Below are positions 22,862 to 31,221 of a DNA stretch of 64,000 nt, piece after piece (position 1 is the stretch's first letter; the number at the start of each line of letters is the position of its first letter). A model generated the notes under the pieces. The model saw only the letters and a list, made by a program, of their open reading frames with translations. It did not search any database and was not told the origin of the DNA. The translations under genes were made by a program, and so were the position numbers. Source of the stretch: an uncultured Collinsella sp. (GTDB taxonomy: Bacteria; Actinomycetota; Coriobacteriia; Coriobacteriales; Coriobacteriaceae). The DNA lies in assembly GCA_902490365.1 (NCBI GenBank), contig CABUDQ010000003.1, forward strand, positions 1 to 64,000, in the 5' to 3' direction.

Positions 22862-23944
22862 TTACCAGATGCTCGGCCAGAGACCAAGCGGGCCAGCGCC
22901 CAGGATGCCCAGGACGAAGAGCAGCAGAATGCCCTTGGTCGGGGTCCAGCTGTGCTTAGCGAACATGTAGTAAAGCAGCAGCGTAAGCATAAGCGGGACG
23001 AGCTTCGGGACGATGGTGTTGAGGGTGTCGGCAACAGAGAAGTTGACCGGATCCTCGGTGACGGTGCCGTAGGTAACGGACTCCATGCCGTTGCCCAGAT
23101 CGGTGACGCCGCACTCGACAGCGTTGCCGTCGGCATCGGAAGCGGTGAGGGCGTTGCCGTCCTCATCGGTCATGGCGATGGTACCGGCCTCAGCGGTCTC
23201 GGTATCGATGCCCTCCATACCGGTGAAGTTCTCGGCCTCCTTCTCGGAGACGATCACGGTAGTAGCGGAGAGGCCACGGGTGGTGCCGTTGGGGATCTGG
23301 AGGTTGATCTGGGTGCCACCCATGGTGACGACCAGGCAACCGACGACGAAGACGCCCATAATGGAAGCGGCACGCGTGAAGGCCTGCATGTTGGCAGTCA
23401 GAGCGTCAATAGCGCTGGTGCCAAGCTTGTAGGACCAGTTCATGAGCCAGAAGCGCAGAGCGAACTGGACGACGTTGAAGATCACCAGGAAGATGATCGG
23501 CGCAGCGGCGTTGCCGTTGATGGCCATGTTGGAGGTGATGCCGGCCGTGATAGGCACGAGCGTCAGCCAGAACAGGGCGTCACCGATACCACCGAGCGGG
23601 CCCATTGCGGCGACGCGGACGGCGCGGATCGTGGGGATGTCAACCTTGTTCTGCTCGAGCGAAAGCACGATACCCATAACAAAGGTGACGAGGAACGGGT
23701 GGGTGTTGAAGAACTCCAGGTTGTGGCTCATGGAAGCCGCGAGGTCGTTCTTGTTGGTGTGGATCTTCTCCAGACCGGGGATGATGGAGTAAAGCCAGCC
23801 AGCGGCCTGCATGCGCTCGTAGTTGAACGATGCCTGCAGGAAGCAGGAGCGCCAAGCCATCTTGTTGAGGGTCTTCTGGTCGAGCTGCGGAGCAGGAGTG
23901 AGATCCTCGTAGTGCTCCGGGATCACATACTCATTAGATGCCAT
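22862..23944 (-). CDS. agaD: PTS mannose-family IID component with central insertion
   Basis: A 360-residue IID membrane subunit; known members have about 270-300 residues. The N-terminus (LNKMAWRSCFLQASFNYERMQAAGW), the MGPLGGIGDALFW motif and the C-terminal TM region are typical. About 70 extra, mostly acidic residues lie between the TM segment near 205 and the final region (EKEAENFTGMEG through VTEDPVNFSV). I start at 23944 (MASNEYV) with GGAGGTGA; it overlaps IIC by 11 bp. Substrate specificity is inferred from context. The symbol follows the aga naming and is tentative. Confidence 0.82.
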   Translation of the reverse strand: MASNEYVIPEHYEDLTPAPQLDQKTLNKMAWRSCFLQASFNYERMQAAGWLYSIIPGLEKIHTNKNDLAASMSHNLEFFNTHPFLVTFVMGIVLSLEQNKVDIPTIRAVRVAAMGPLGGIGDALFWLTLVPITAGITSNMAINGNAAAPIIFLVIFNVVQFALRFWLMNWSYKLGTSAIDALTANMQAFTRAASIMGVFVVGCLVVTMGGTQINLQIPNGTTRGLSATTVIVSEKEAENFTGMEGIDTETAEAGTIAMTDEDGNALTASDADGNAVECGVTDLGNGMESVTYGTVTEDPVNFSVADTLNTIVPKLVPLMLTLLLYYMFAKHSWTPTKGILLLFVLGILGAGPLGLWPSIW

Positions 23945-24734
23945 CTTCGAAGTCACCTCCGTCAGAAACAGCTGCACCCTTCAGCTCGGTCTGCTGCTGG
24001 AAGTCCCAGAAAGCGATGCCGAAGCCGATGAGAGCGAGGATGAGCAGGGCAGGGGTTGCCAGAGAATCGTTGGCAACGGTGATGAGCGCGAGGCCAAAGC
24101 CCATGAGGAAGAAGCCCCACATATCGCGGTTCATCATAACCTTGAGCAGGACGGCGAAGCCGACGAAGCGCATCATGCCGCCTGCAGCGGACAGACCGGT
24201 CTGCAGCCAAGTCGGGATGGCGGAAGCGATGGTCTGACCGATGGTAGCGCCAGCGATGAAGAACAGGGTGACGACGACAGCGAAGATCAGGCCGAGCAGA
24301 GCCATGGCGAAGTAGTTCAGACGCTCGATGCCCTTGGTGTCAGCGTTATGAGCCATGTTGTCCGCGGAGGACATGAGGGGCGACATAAGCGTGAAGACCA
24401 GGGTAACGCCGAGCTGACCAAGCAGAGCGAACGGAATGGCAAGGCCGACTGCCGCGTTGGGCTCGAGGCCCGTAGCGATAGCGAGAATGGCTGCCATGAT
24501 GCCGCCGATGACGGCGTTAGGCGGCTGAGCGCCTCCGATCGGCATGTTGCCGATCGTCATGAGCTGATAGGTACCACCCACGAGAAGACCGGTGTTGAGG
24601 TCGCCAAGGATAAGACCGATGACGGCGCCGGTGACGATGGGCTGATAGAGAGACTCGAGGAAGTTGAACTGGTCGATTGCCGCGACGAACGTGACGATGA
24701 AGACCAGAGCGACCTGGATGATCGAGTATTCCAT
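23934..24734 (-). CDS. agaC: PTS mannose-family IIC component
   Basis: A 266-residue IIC membrane subunit with family hallmarks LESLYQPIVTGAVIGLILGDLNTGLLVGG, broken here for length, and MPIGGAQPPNAVIGG. Several TM segments fill the chain; the C-terminus is acidic. It forms the translocation unit with IID and overlaps its gene. It is the fourth gene of IIA-yajC-IIB-IIC-IID. GalNAc, or a disaccharide released from glycosaminoglycan, is the likely cargo, by inference. Confidence 0.85.
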   Translation of the reverse strand: MEYSIIQVALVFIVTFVAAIDQFNFLESLYQPIVTGAVIGLILGDLNTGLLVGGTYQLMTIGNMPIGGAQPPNAVIGGIMAAILAIATGLEPNAAVGLAIPFALLGQLGVTLVFTLMSPLMSSADNMAHNADTKGIERLNYFAMALLGLIFAVVVTLFFIAGATIGQTIASAIPTWLQTGLSAAGGMMRFVGFAVLLKVMMNRDMWGFFLMGFGLALITVANDSLATPALLILALIGFGIAFWDFQQQTELKGAAVSDGGDFEDGI

Positions 24735-24824
24735 CTTGCTCCTCCTTTCAAAATGTATGTACGCACTTTGGATATCACGTACAGAACGTCAGGGTTTCAA
24801 TCCTGACAACGTGGATCACGAGGA

Positions 24825-25307
24825 TTACGAGAAGAGCTTGCTCGTGTCCTCAACAGGCGTGCTCGGAACGCGCCTGATCTCCAACTCCACCCCCAATTCC
24901 TGCAGCTCTTTAAACGCAGCGACATCCTCGTCGTTAACTGCGACGGAGGTGGCGACTTGGCGCTTTCCTTCCGACATGTGCATGTTGCCGATGTTTACCT
25001 TCTTTATAGGCACACCGCCCTTGACGAGCGTAAGCACGTCTTCCGGTGTTTCGGCCACGATGAAGATCTTCTGGCGCGGGCTCGCCTTGCCAATGACGTC
25101 GATGGTCTTCTGCAGGGAGAAGAAACGCGTAGCGACGCCGGCGGGAGCGGCCATCTTCATGAGGTTCTGGCGCATGGTGTTGGTCGACACATCGTCGTTG
25201 GCGACGAGGATGAGGTTGGAGCCCAGGGTGGAGTTCCACTGGGTAGCGACCTGACCATGGACCAGTCGGTTATCGATGCGGGTAAGAAGAATGTTGGGTT
25301 CTGCCAT
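24825..25307 (-). CDS. agaB: PTS mannose-family IIB component
   Basis: A 160-residue mannose-family IIB. The phosphorylated His17 is in RLVHGQVATQW, and the conserved SEGKRQ and ILLTRID segments are present. It passes phosphate from the IIA at 25625 to the sugar during transport through IIC/IID. The start at 25307 has AGGAAG upstream. A paralogue at 15085-15567 keeps the fold but lacks this His. Confidence 0.9.
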   Translation of the reverse strand: MAEPNILLTRIDNRLVHGQVATQWNSTLGSNLILVANDDVSTNTMRQNLMKMAAPAGVATRFFSLQKTIDVIGKASPRQKIFIVAETPEDVLTLVKGGVPIKKVNIGNMHMSEGKRQVATSVAVNDEDVAAFKELQELGVELEIRRVPSTPVEDTSKLFS

Positions 25308-25343
25308 GTTGATCAGCTTCCTTTCGTTATTTGCTGACGACAG

Positions 25344-25625
25344 TTACTTGATCTCCTGAATCGCGTAACGCGAAACATCTACGACGGCACCGGATCGGAC
25401 TTTGATCTGGACCTTTTCGCCTTCGATGCCCTTGACGGTTCCGTAGATACCGCCGGCGAAAAGAACCTCCTGACCCGGCTTGAGCTCGGTGTGCAGCTCC
25501 TTGAAGTACTTCTGCTTCTTCTTCATGTTGATTTGCGACCAGATGGTGTAAATCAAGCCCATGATGACAAGCAGGCCTAAAAGGGCGACCGAGGAGCTCA
25601 GGACGTTGGCTCCGAAATCGGCCAT
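25344..25625 (-). CDS. yajC: YajC-family membrane protein in PTS operon
   Basis: A 93-residue YajC homologue. One N-terminal TM helix (about 13-31) precedes a basic KKKQKYFKEL segment and a small beta domain with LKPGQEVLFAGGIYGTVKGIE. YajC is an accessory subunit of the Sec translocon. Here it is translationally coupled to IIA (TAATG overlap) inside a mannose-family PTS operon, an arrangement also known from the streptococcal hyaluronan-fragment PTS locus. Whether it serves Sec or the transporter is unclear. Confidence 0.87.
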   Translation of the reverse strand: MADFGANVLSSSVALLGLLVIMGLIYTIWSQINMKKKQKYFKELHTELKPGQEVLFAGGIYGTVKGIEGEKVQIKVRSGAVVDVSRYAIQEIK

Positions 25626-26068
25626 TAGATGCCGTCCTCGTCGCCGAAGATATCCTCTTCGTCGGAGCCGGCAACGGATGCGACCGTCTGGGCGGTGACG
25701 CCCGTCTGACCAACGGTCACGGCCTGCTCGCCAAGCTCGGCGAGCGTGGCGTTACCGCGGAGGAACAGAAGCTCAATAACCATGGGAAGGTTGGTGCCAG
25801 TCAGAACCTCGACGTTGTCGACATCCTGGGCAATCATCATCGACTGATTGAACGGAGTACCACCGAGCAGGTCGGTAAAGACGAGCACGCCATCGCACTC
25901 CTCGCGCATGGCGGTAATAGCGGCGCGGAGATCCTCACCGTAGGAAGCAGCCTGGTCGCCCTCAAAAGGAACGACGGTAAAAGCGGGCTGATCGCCGGCA
26001 ACCATAGCGATAGCACTTGCAAGGCCGGGTGCGAACTGTCCATGACCGGTAAGAATAAAGCCAACCAT
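25625..26068 (-). CDS. agaF: PTS mannose-family IIA component
   Basis: A 147-residue mannose-family IIA. The phosphorylated His9 lies in ILTGHGQFAPG; LVFTDLLGGTPFNQ is a second family motif. The acidic C-terminal tail is unremarkable. It takes phosphate from HPr and gives it to IIB. It is the first gene of the PTS operon; the ATG at 26068 has GAAGGG upstream and a GntR-type dyad lies about 120 bp further upstream. Confidence 0.9.
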   Translation of the reverse strand: MVGFILTGHGQFAPGLASAIAMVAGDQPAFTVVPFEGDQAASYGEDLRAAITAMREECDGVLVFTDLLGGTPFNQSMMIAQDVDNVEVLTGTNLPMVIELLFLRGNATLAELGEQAVTVGQTGVTAQTVASVAGSDEEDIFGDEDGI

Positions 26069-26769
26069 TCAAATTTCCCTTCCGAAGGTGTGTACGATCT
26101 GAGTCCGATAATTTTCGGAAGCCAGCGGGCGCTCGCCCTTAAAGCTTCTTAGAAAGCGTTCTTTGAAGACCAGTGGTTTCTAAACTGGTAGTAACCACGT
26201 GACGTGTTGTTGTCACTATATCACCCCAGAAGAGGTCGCTTTCGCTGATTCATACAGTAAAACGTTTTTGCACCGTTCACGGTGATAAATCGACCGTTTA
26301 CCGCTCATTAACACTTCTACCTGCAGTTTTGAAACCGTTTCGAAATGCTTTGGCAATCGATCACAACTATTTTCGTGTCTAAACAACACAGGGTGGCTAA
26401 ATATAGCGTGTAGAAAAAGTGCAGGTCATTGTGAAGATTTGTGAATTGGTCTTTTTGACTTAATACCAGTTAGAACCAGTTTAGAAATTATCGGTGAACG
26501 GTAGTTTTCGACCGTTCACCGGAGAATTTCAATCGTTTGCAGCCTTTTTCCTAGATGAATTGGGGAGACTCGATGAAGCACTTGCGCGGTTGCAGGGTAT
26601 TTCAATACTCGTCCATCCCCCGCGTTCCAAACTCCCATTCCCTGAATATGCCATAGCTCTCGCTATTCGTCTCACAAACATTACTTACTCTAATCTGTAA
26701 TTGTTTATCGTTTATCATTAAGTATGATATAAGATACAAGTATCATCCAAGACATTGGTTGGAGGAGCT
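26069..26769. promoter_or_regulatory. Long regulatory region between the PTS operon and the DUF2975 gene
   Basis: No convincing gene is seen in these 701 bp. Visible sites: ACTGGTAGTAACCAC (26186-26200), matching the agaS operator; TACCAGTTAGAACCAG (26464-26479), a related half-site pair; CACCGTTCACGGTG (26271-26284) and ACGGT-N9-ACCGT beside it; the perfect hairpin CGGTGAACGGT/ACCGTTCACCG (26492-26521); and CTTCTACCTGCAGTTTTG (26313-26330), similar to the centre of the 154-bp elements. The segment is AT-rich compared with neighbours. Confidence 0.55.
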
Positions 26770-27408
26770 ATGATCCGCTGGAACGTATCCAAATCGAATG
26801 AAGCCATCGACCGTGAACAGGCAATAGCCAAACTGAGGAAGCTCACTCGCTACTGCAAATGGGGCACAATCTGCACCATCGTGGCGCTCGCTCTGGCACT
26901 CCTCGCAGTCATTGCAATCGAAGATCTAGTCATATTGCCTAGCCTCTCCCAAGGGTTCTGTCTCCAATCCGTAGAGCTTGAGGCTAGCGAAGGGCCAATT
27001 CTCGCTCTCGTCGGCACCAATGAACAGACTCCTCTTATGCTTGTCGCGCACGACGGTCATACTGCCATAGGGAGCGCCATGATGGCATGCCTCGCGCTTG
27101 CCATCGCGCTAAGCGCATACAGGTTTTTCTCCGCCATTGAAAAGGCGGGCAGGCCCTTTGACCTCGAATGCATCCGCATACTACGTCAAATAGGACATTT
27201 GTTCCTTATCGGCGGCGCTGCCGTGAAACTTTTTGGTGCCATAGTCACAGGGCTGATACTCTCAGGATTTGGCGGTAGCTTTACGGATGCGCTTGGCGGG
27301 CAGCATCTCGACCTCTCTATGCTCTTTGCAGGCCTAATTATTAGCCTGATTGCCAGCATCTTCCAGTACGGGTGTATCCTGCAAAAACAAGATGACGAGT
27401 TGCTCTAG
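26770..27408 (+). CDS. DUF2975-family membrane protein
   Basis: A 212-residue membrane protein with four predicted TM segments (about 35-55, 95-115, 150-170, 185-205), matching the DUF2975 layout. The gene is followed after 9 bp by a small Xre regulator, the usual DUF2975-YozG pairing. Function is unknown; such pairs are thought to be regulator-linked membrane proteins. GGAGGAG precedes the ATG at 26770. An in-frame TTG at 26755 is less likely. Confidence 0.75.
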   Translation: MIRWNVSKSNEAIDREQAIAKLRKLTRYCKWGTICTIVALALALLAVIAIEDLVILPSLSQGFCLQSVELEASEGPILALVGTNEQTPLMLVAHDGHTAIGSAMMACLALAIALSAYRFFSAIEKAGRPFDLECIRILRQIGHLFLIGGAAVKLFGAIVTGLILSGFGGSFTDALGGQHLDLSMLFAGLIISLIASIFQYGCILQKQDDELL

Positions 27409-27417
27409 GGGGAATCC

Positions 27418-27654
27418 ATGATTATTCTGCGGCTCGACCGCATGCTTGCCGAACGCAAGATTTCATCCAAAGAGCTTGCGGAACGCGTGGGTATCTCCCA
27501 GGTCAATATGTCGCGCATCAAGACGGGCAAGGTTTCTGCCGTGCGCTTTTCAACTCTTGACGCGATATGCCGGGCACTCGACTGCCAACCGGGCGATGTA
27601 CTGGAATATATGCCTGACGATGAAGCCGATAACCTCTTTGGACTTAAAGATTAA
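27418..27654 (+). CDS. Xre-family HTH protein (YozG-like)
   Basis: A 78-residue single-domain HTH protein. The HTH is at about 17-40 (SSKELAERVGISQVNMSRIKTG is split here as SSKELAERVGISQVN and MSRIKTG), followed by AICRALDCQPGDVLEY, typical of the Cro/C1 HTH_26 group. The GGGGGAA site precedes the ATG at 27418. It probably controls its own operon with the DUF2975 gene. Confidence 0.85.
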   Translation: MIILRLDRMLAERKISSKELAERVGISQVNMSRIKTGKVSAVRFSTLDAICRALDCQPGDVLEYMPDDEADNLFGLKD

Positions 27655-27689
27655 TAGACATAATTTAGCCACCAGCGCCTAAACGCAAT

Positions 27690-27724
27690 AAGCCCGCTAG
27701 AACGACATCCGTTCTAGCGGGCTT
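27690..27724. terminator. Bidirectional terminator
   Basis: AAGCCCGCTAGAAC and GTTCTAGCGGGCTT form a perfect 14-bp stem around GACATCC. It serves the plus-strand Xre gene and the convergent gene ending at 27767. Confidence 0.8.
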
Positions 27725-27766
27725 AATCAGATATATCAGCTTCGCGCTCGGCAGCTCGGGCAAATC

Positions 27767-28855
27767 TTACGCAAACAGGCCGTAGATGCTGATGTTGGCC
27801 TTGGCGTACAGGCCGTTGGCATACTCGGTCCACTTGGAGCTGGCGCTCGAAGCCTGCGAGGAGTACTGCTGGTAGGCGGTGTAATAGGCGGTCATGGCCT
27901 GCTTATAGGTAGCGCTATCGGCAGTAAAGGCATCGTCGGCAAAGGCCTTAGCGTAGGTGCCATCGGCGTCCTTCCAGGTGCCCTTCTCGCTATCCCACTC
28001 GTCGCCGGCAAGGTTGATGATGTAGTCGGCGAAGTCCTTACTCGCGGTCTCCTCGTTGCCGTCAGAAGGCTCGGTCGGGGCGGTCGGCATGCTTGCGGAG
28101 CTATCGCCCACCTTCTTCTTGTAGAGCTTCTGCAGCGTCGCGGACTGACGGACGATCTGCTTGGCCTGGTCCTTGGACACGCCATACTGCGTGGCCATGG
28201 TTTTGTAGTCGGAGGTGCCGATGGACTCCTCGGCGTACTTCTTCATCTCCTTGGAAGAGACGGTAATGCCCTCGTCCTCGGCAGCATCGAGCAGGATCTT
28301 GTTGCGCACGTAGGACAGGATGACATCGGCAGAAGGAGCGGTGTAGTTGCCATCGCTATCCTTGACGGTATCAAGGCTGTACTGACTCTCGATGGCCTCG
28401 CGCGCGGTGATGTCGCTCTTCTTGCCGTTGTAGCTATAGCTTGCCACGGTCGAATCGAGCTGGTCCTCGGTCAGGGTCGACGAACCGACACCCTTGCCGC
28501 CAAAGCCGCCATTGCCAATAAAGAAGCCGACCACCGCAGCGATCACGACTGCAACCACGAAGGCGGCAATCATCGTCTTCTTGTGCTTGGATGCGTGGTC
28601 GTCCGCGTCGGCGTCAGTTTCGTCCTCATCCTGGGCCTCGGGCATCAGATTCTCGTCAGCGGCATCCGCGGCAATCTGAGCCTCCAGTCGGGCGTCCTCC
28701 TCCTCGGCGGTCGTGCCGGCAGCAATGTGCTCGGCAGACGTACCGGCGACCAGATCGATCTTCTCGTCCTCGTCACCGTCGGGGCCTTCGCCGCGCTCGA
28801 TGATCTGGATGCCGTCGATCTCGTCCTTCTCGTCCTTCTTTTGAATCAGACCCAT
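27767..28855 (-). CDS. Membrane-anchored SurA/PrsA-type N-terminal domain protein
   Basis: A 362-residue protein. Residues 1-92 are very acidic and cytoplasmic; a single TM helix lies at about 94-113. The external part has a SurA-N-like helical region (TAREAIESQYSLDTVKD, SADVILSYVRNKILLDAAEDEGI, SSKEMKKYAEESI). This resembles peptidyl-prolyl isomerase-type chaperones without a clear catalytic domain. A role in folding of exported proteins is inferred. The start at 28855 has AAGGAG. Confidence 0.7.
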   Translation of the reverse strand: MGLIQKKDEKDEIDGIQIIERGEGPDGDEDEKIDLVAGTSAEHIAAGTTAEEEDARLEAQIAADAADENLMPEAQDEDETDADADDHASKHKKTMIAAFVVAVVIAAVVGFFIGNGGFGGKGVGSSTLTEDQLDSTVASYSYNGKKSDITAREAIESQYSLDTVKDSDGNYTAPSADVILSYVRNKILLDAAEDEGITVSSKEMKKYAEESIGTSDYKTMATQYGVSKDQAKQIVRQSATLQKLYKKKVGDSSASMPTAPTEPSDGNEETASKDFADYIINLAGDEWDSEKGTWKDADGTYAKAFADDAFTADSATYKQAMTAYYTAYQQYSSQASSASSKWTEYANGLYAKANISIYGLFA

Positions 28856-28893
28856 ATCGGTTACTCCTTGTTAGGAAACATAGTCTTCAATAG

Positions 28894-28922
28894 AATACGC
28901 CCGACGAGGCGCCGGGCGTATT
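28894..28922 (-). terminator. Terminator of the icd operon
   Basis: AATACGCCCG and CGGGCGTATT enclose ACGAGGCGC. It is 60 bp after the icd stop in minus orientation. Confidence 0.6.
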
Positions 28923-28981
28923 GATTCTTAGGTTATACGCAAACACTTAAGTACTATTTAGGCGTTTGCAGCCTGCATGCC

Positions 28982-30067
28982 TTAAGCTAGGTGCGCGATA
29001 ACGGCATCGGCAAAGGCCTGCGTGCCCACAGCGCCCTCAACGGAGCCGGTCTGGGCACGACGCACGTCACCGGTAACCTGCTCGCCCTCGTCGAGCGTGG
29101 CAGATACGGCGGCACGAATGCGATTGGCAGCATCGTTCTCGCCCAAGTGGTCGAGCATCATCGCAGCAGAAAGGATCTCGGCCGTGGGGTTGGCGATATC
29201 CTGGCCCGCGATATCGGGCGCGGAGCCGTGCGTTGCCTCGAAGATGGCGCAGTCGGCACCGATGTTGGAGCCGGGGGCCATGCCCAGACCACCCACCAGG
29301 CCGGCGCACAGGTCGCTCACGATGTCGCCGTACAGGTTGGGCAGCACCAGGACATCGAAGTCGTTGGGGTTCTGGACCAGGCCCATGCAGGTGGCGTCGA
29401 CGATCTTGTCGTTGAACTCGATATCGGGATAGCCCGCGGCCACCTCGCGCGCAACGCGCAGGAACAGGCCGTCGGTCGCCTTCATGATATTGGCCTTGTG
29501 CACAGCCGTCACCTTTTTGCGGCCGCAGCGGCGGGCATACTCAAAGGCGTACTCCACAATACGGCGGCTCTTGGCGATAGAGATGGGCTTGATCGAGATG
29601 GCGGAATCGGCGGCAAAGGTCTTCTGACCCGAGCGCTCGACAAGCTGTGAGAGCTCCTCGACCTCGGCTGCGCCCTCGTCGAACTCGATGCCGGCATAGA
29701 GGTCCTCGGTGTTCTCGCGCACGATGACCAGATCGACGTCGCGGAAACGCGAGCCGTCGCCCGGCTGCGACAGACAGGGACGCACGCAGGCATACAGGTC
29801 AAAGTGCTTGCGCAGGGCGACGTTAACGCTGCGGAAACCCGTGCCGACCGGCGTGGTGATGGGGCCCTTGATGGCAACCTTGGTCTCGGAGACCGCGTCG
29901 AGCACGTGCTGGGGCAGCGGCGTGCCAAACTCGTCCATGACGCCGGCGCCGGCCTCCTGGACGTTCCAGTTGATCTGGACGCCGGTGGCCTCGACCACGC
30001 GGCGCATTGCCTGCGTAATCTCGGGACCGATACCGTCACCGGGAATCAGGACTACATCGTGCGCCAT
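28982..30067 (-). CDS. icd: Isocitrate dehydrogenase (NAD-type)
   Basis: A 361-residue enzyme of the isocitrate/isopropylmalate dehydrogenase family. It should oxidise isocitrate to 2-oxoglutarate. Visible motifs: [10 protein letters not shown] at the N-terminus, [13 protein letters not shown] (isocitrate type), [10 protein letters not shown], and the metal site and signature [23 protein letters not shown]. The length and the [10 protein letters not shown] pattern match short NAD-dependent forms. It is last in a minus-strand cluster, 6 bp after the HEAT-like gene. Confidence 0.88.
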   Translation of the reverse strand: MAHDVVLIPGDGIGPEITQAMRRVVEATGVQINWNVQEAGAGVMDEFGTPLPQHVLDAVSETKVAIKGPITTPVGTGFRSVNVALRKHFDLYACVRPCLSQPGDGSRFRDVDLVIVRENTEDLYAGIEFDEGAAEVEELSQLVERSGQKTFAADSAISIKPISIAKSRRIVEYAFEYARRCGRKKVTAVHKANIMKATDGLFLRVAREVAAGYPDIEFNDKIVDATCMGLVQNPNDFDVLVLPNLYGDIVSDLCAGLVGGLGMAPGSNIGADCAIFEATHGSAPDIAGQDIANPTAEILSAAMMLDHLGENDAANRIRAAVSATLDEGEQVTGDVRRAQTGSVEGAVGTQAFADAVIAHLA

Positions 30068-30073
30068 AATCTG

Positions 30074-30772
30074 TTACTCCTCGTCTTCGGCGTCGTCAGA
30101 TTTTTTAACGCTAGCACGCTTCTTCTTTTTGGAGAGATCCAGGCCAAAACGTTTAACAAGCATTTCGCAAATCTCGCTCGAACGGGCCTTGAGATAGCTG
30201 CCCTTGCCGTTCTCGGCGTCGAACTTAAGGCGCAGCGCAAGCTTCTCTGCGACCTCGGCGTCGATCTCGCCCTGGCAAAACTCGTACAGGCAACCGAGCA
30301 TGTCGCGATACTCAAGGTCGCCGTGGTAGCACTGGATGGCCTCATCCAGGATGGGCCAAGCCTCGCGCGAACGCTCGACACTCGTGGCACCCCACACGCA
30401 CAGCAGGCGGAAGGCGGCATAGCGCAGCGTGGAGGAGATCTCGTCGAACAGTGCGGTCTCGGCGCCCTCAAAGGCATCGCCCAGCTGCTCGGGGCAGGTG
30501 GTGGCGAGCGCCGTCAGGGCATCGAGGGCCTCCCAGCGGGTCTGCGCCTCGGGGCGGTCGAGCGCCTCGATCAGCGCGGGTACGCAGGGCTCGACGCGCT
30601 GCGGATCGCGCTCGGCAAGCAGGTGCAGCACGCGGGCGGCAAACTGGCGGATGCGGCGCGTGGGGCAGCCGAGCTCCTGGACCAGACGGTCGACGGCGTT
30701 CTCGTTCTCCTCTGCCAGCTGGAGCTGTGCCAGCTCCTCGTCGGTGAGCTGTTCGTCTTTATTTTCTGCCAT
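30074..30772 (-). CDS. HEAT-repeat-like protein
   Basis: A 232-residue soluble helical protein. Segments such as RRIRQFAARVLHLLAERDPQ and RWEALDALTALATTCPEQL show the HEAT/ARM pattern of paired helices. The acidic N-terminus and the C-terminal KKKKRASVKKSDDAEDEE are likely disordered. The function is unknown; a scaffold role is only a guess from the fold. It is tightly packed between the small membrane protein gene and icd. Confidence 0.75.
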   Translation of the reverse strand: MAENKDEQLTDEELAQLQLAEENENAVDRLVQELGCPTRRIRQFAARVLHLLAERDPQRVEPCVPALIEALDRPEAQTRWEALDALTALATTCPEQLGDAFEGAETALFDEISSTLRYAAFRLLCVWGATSVERSREAWPILDEAIQCYHGDLEYRDMLGCLYEFCQGEIDAEVAEKLALRLKFDAENGKGSYLKARSSEICEMLVKRFGLDLSKKKKRASVKKSDDAEDEE

Positions 30773-30787
30773 AGTTACCTCTTCTTA

Positions 30788-31216
30788 CTATTTCTTAGCG
30801 TGCTTGCCAGCACCCTTGCTGTCATCGGTGACCGAGATGAGCTGCCGGTTGGCTGCGCCCTTGCGACGCGCACGGCGGCGCTCCTCGGCATCGCCCGCAT
30901 CGGCGGCGGCGCGATGGGCTTTGTTGACGTTAAAAACCTCGTCGTGCTTGCGCCACGGGCCGACGGACTCGCCAAAGCTCATCTTAAGGCCGGCGATAAA
31001 GCCGCCGAGCCAGCCAATCGGCGCAAACTGCACCAGCGGGAACAGCGAGAACACCCAAGTCAGCAGGACGACTGCCGCCGCTCCTGCAAAGTTGGCGATC
31101 CAGTAGTCGCGCTTGGTGATGACGCGCTTTTCGCAGGCCCACTGGCCGCACAAAAAGCCGATGTAGATCGCAAAGAGAAAGAGCACCAGCGCAAGCACCA
31201 CGAACGTCCAGCTCAT
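30788..31216 (-). CDS. Small membrane protein
   Basis: A 142-residue protein with two TM segments (about 4-24 and 36-60), a GWLGGFIAGLKMSFGES segment and a basic C-terminal tail (AEERRRARRKGAANR). I do not recognise the family. The ATG at 31216 (MSWTFVV) follows GGAG and lies 5 bp after the stop of the reductase gene, so cotranscription is likely. Confidence 0.75.
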   Translation of the reverse strand: MSWTFVVLALVLFLFAIYIGFLCGQWACEKRVITKRDYWIANFAGAAAVVLLTWVFSLFPLVQFAPIGWLGGFIAGLKMSFGESVGPWRKHDEVFNVNKAHRAAADAGDAEERRRARRKGAANRQLISVTDDSKGAGKHAKK

Positions 31217-31221
31217 AGGCG

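Noticed and set aside
26494..26700. 68-codon plus-strand open frame
   Set aside because: It starts inside a palindrome, has no ribosome-binding site and lies in an AT-rich regulatory region.
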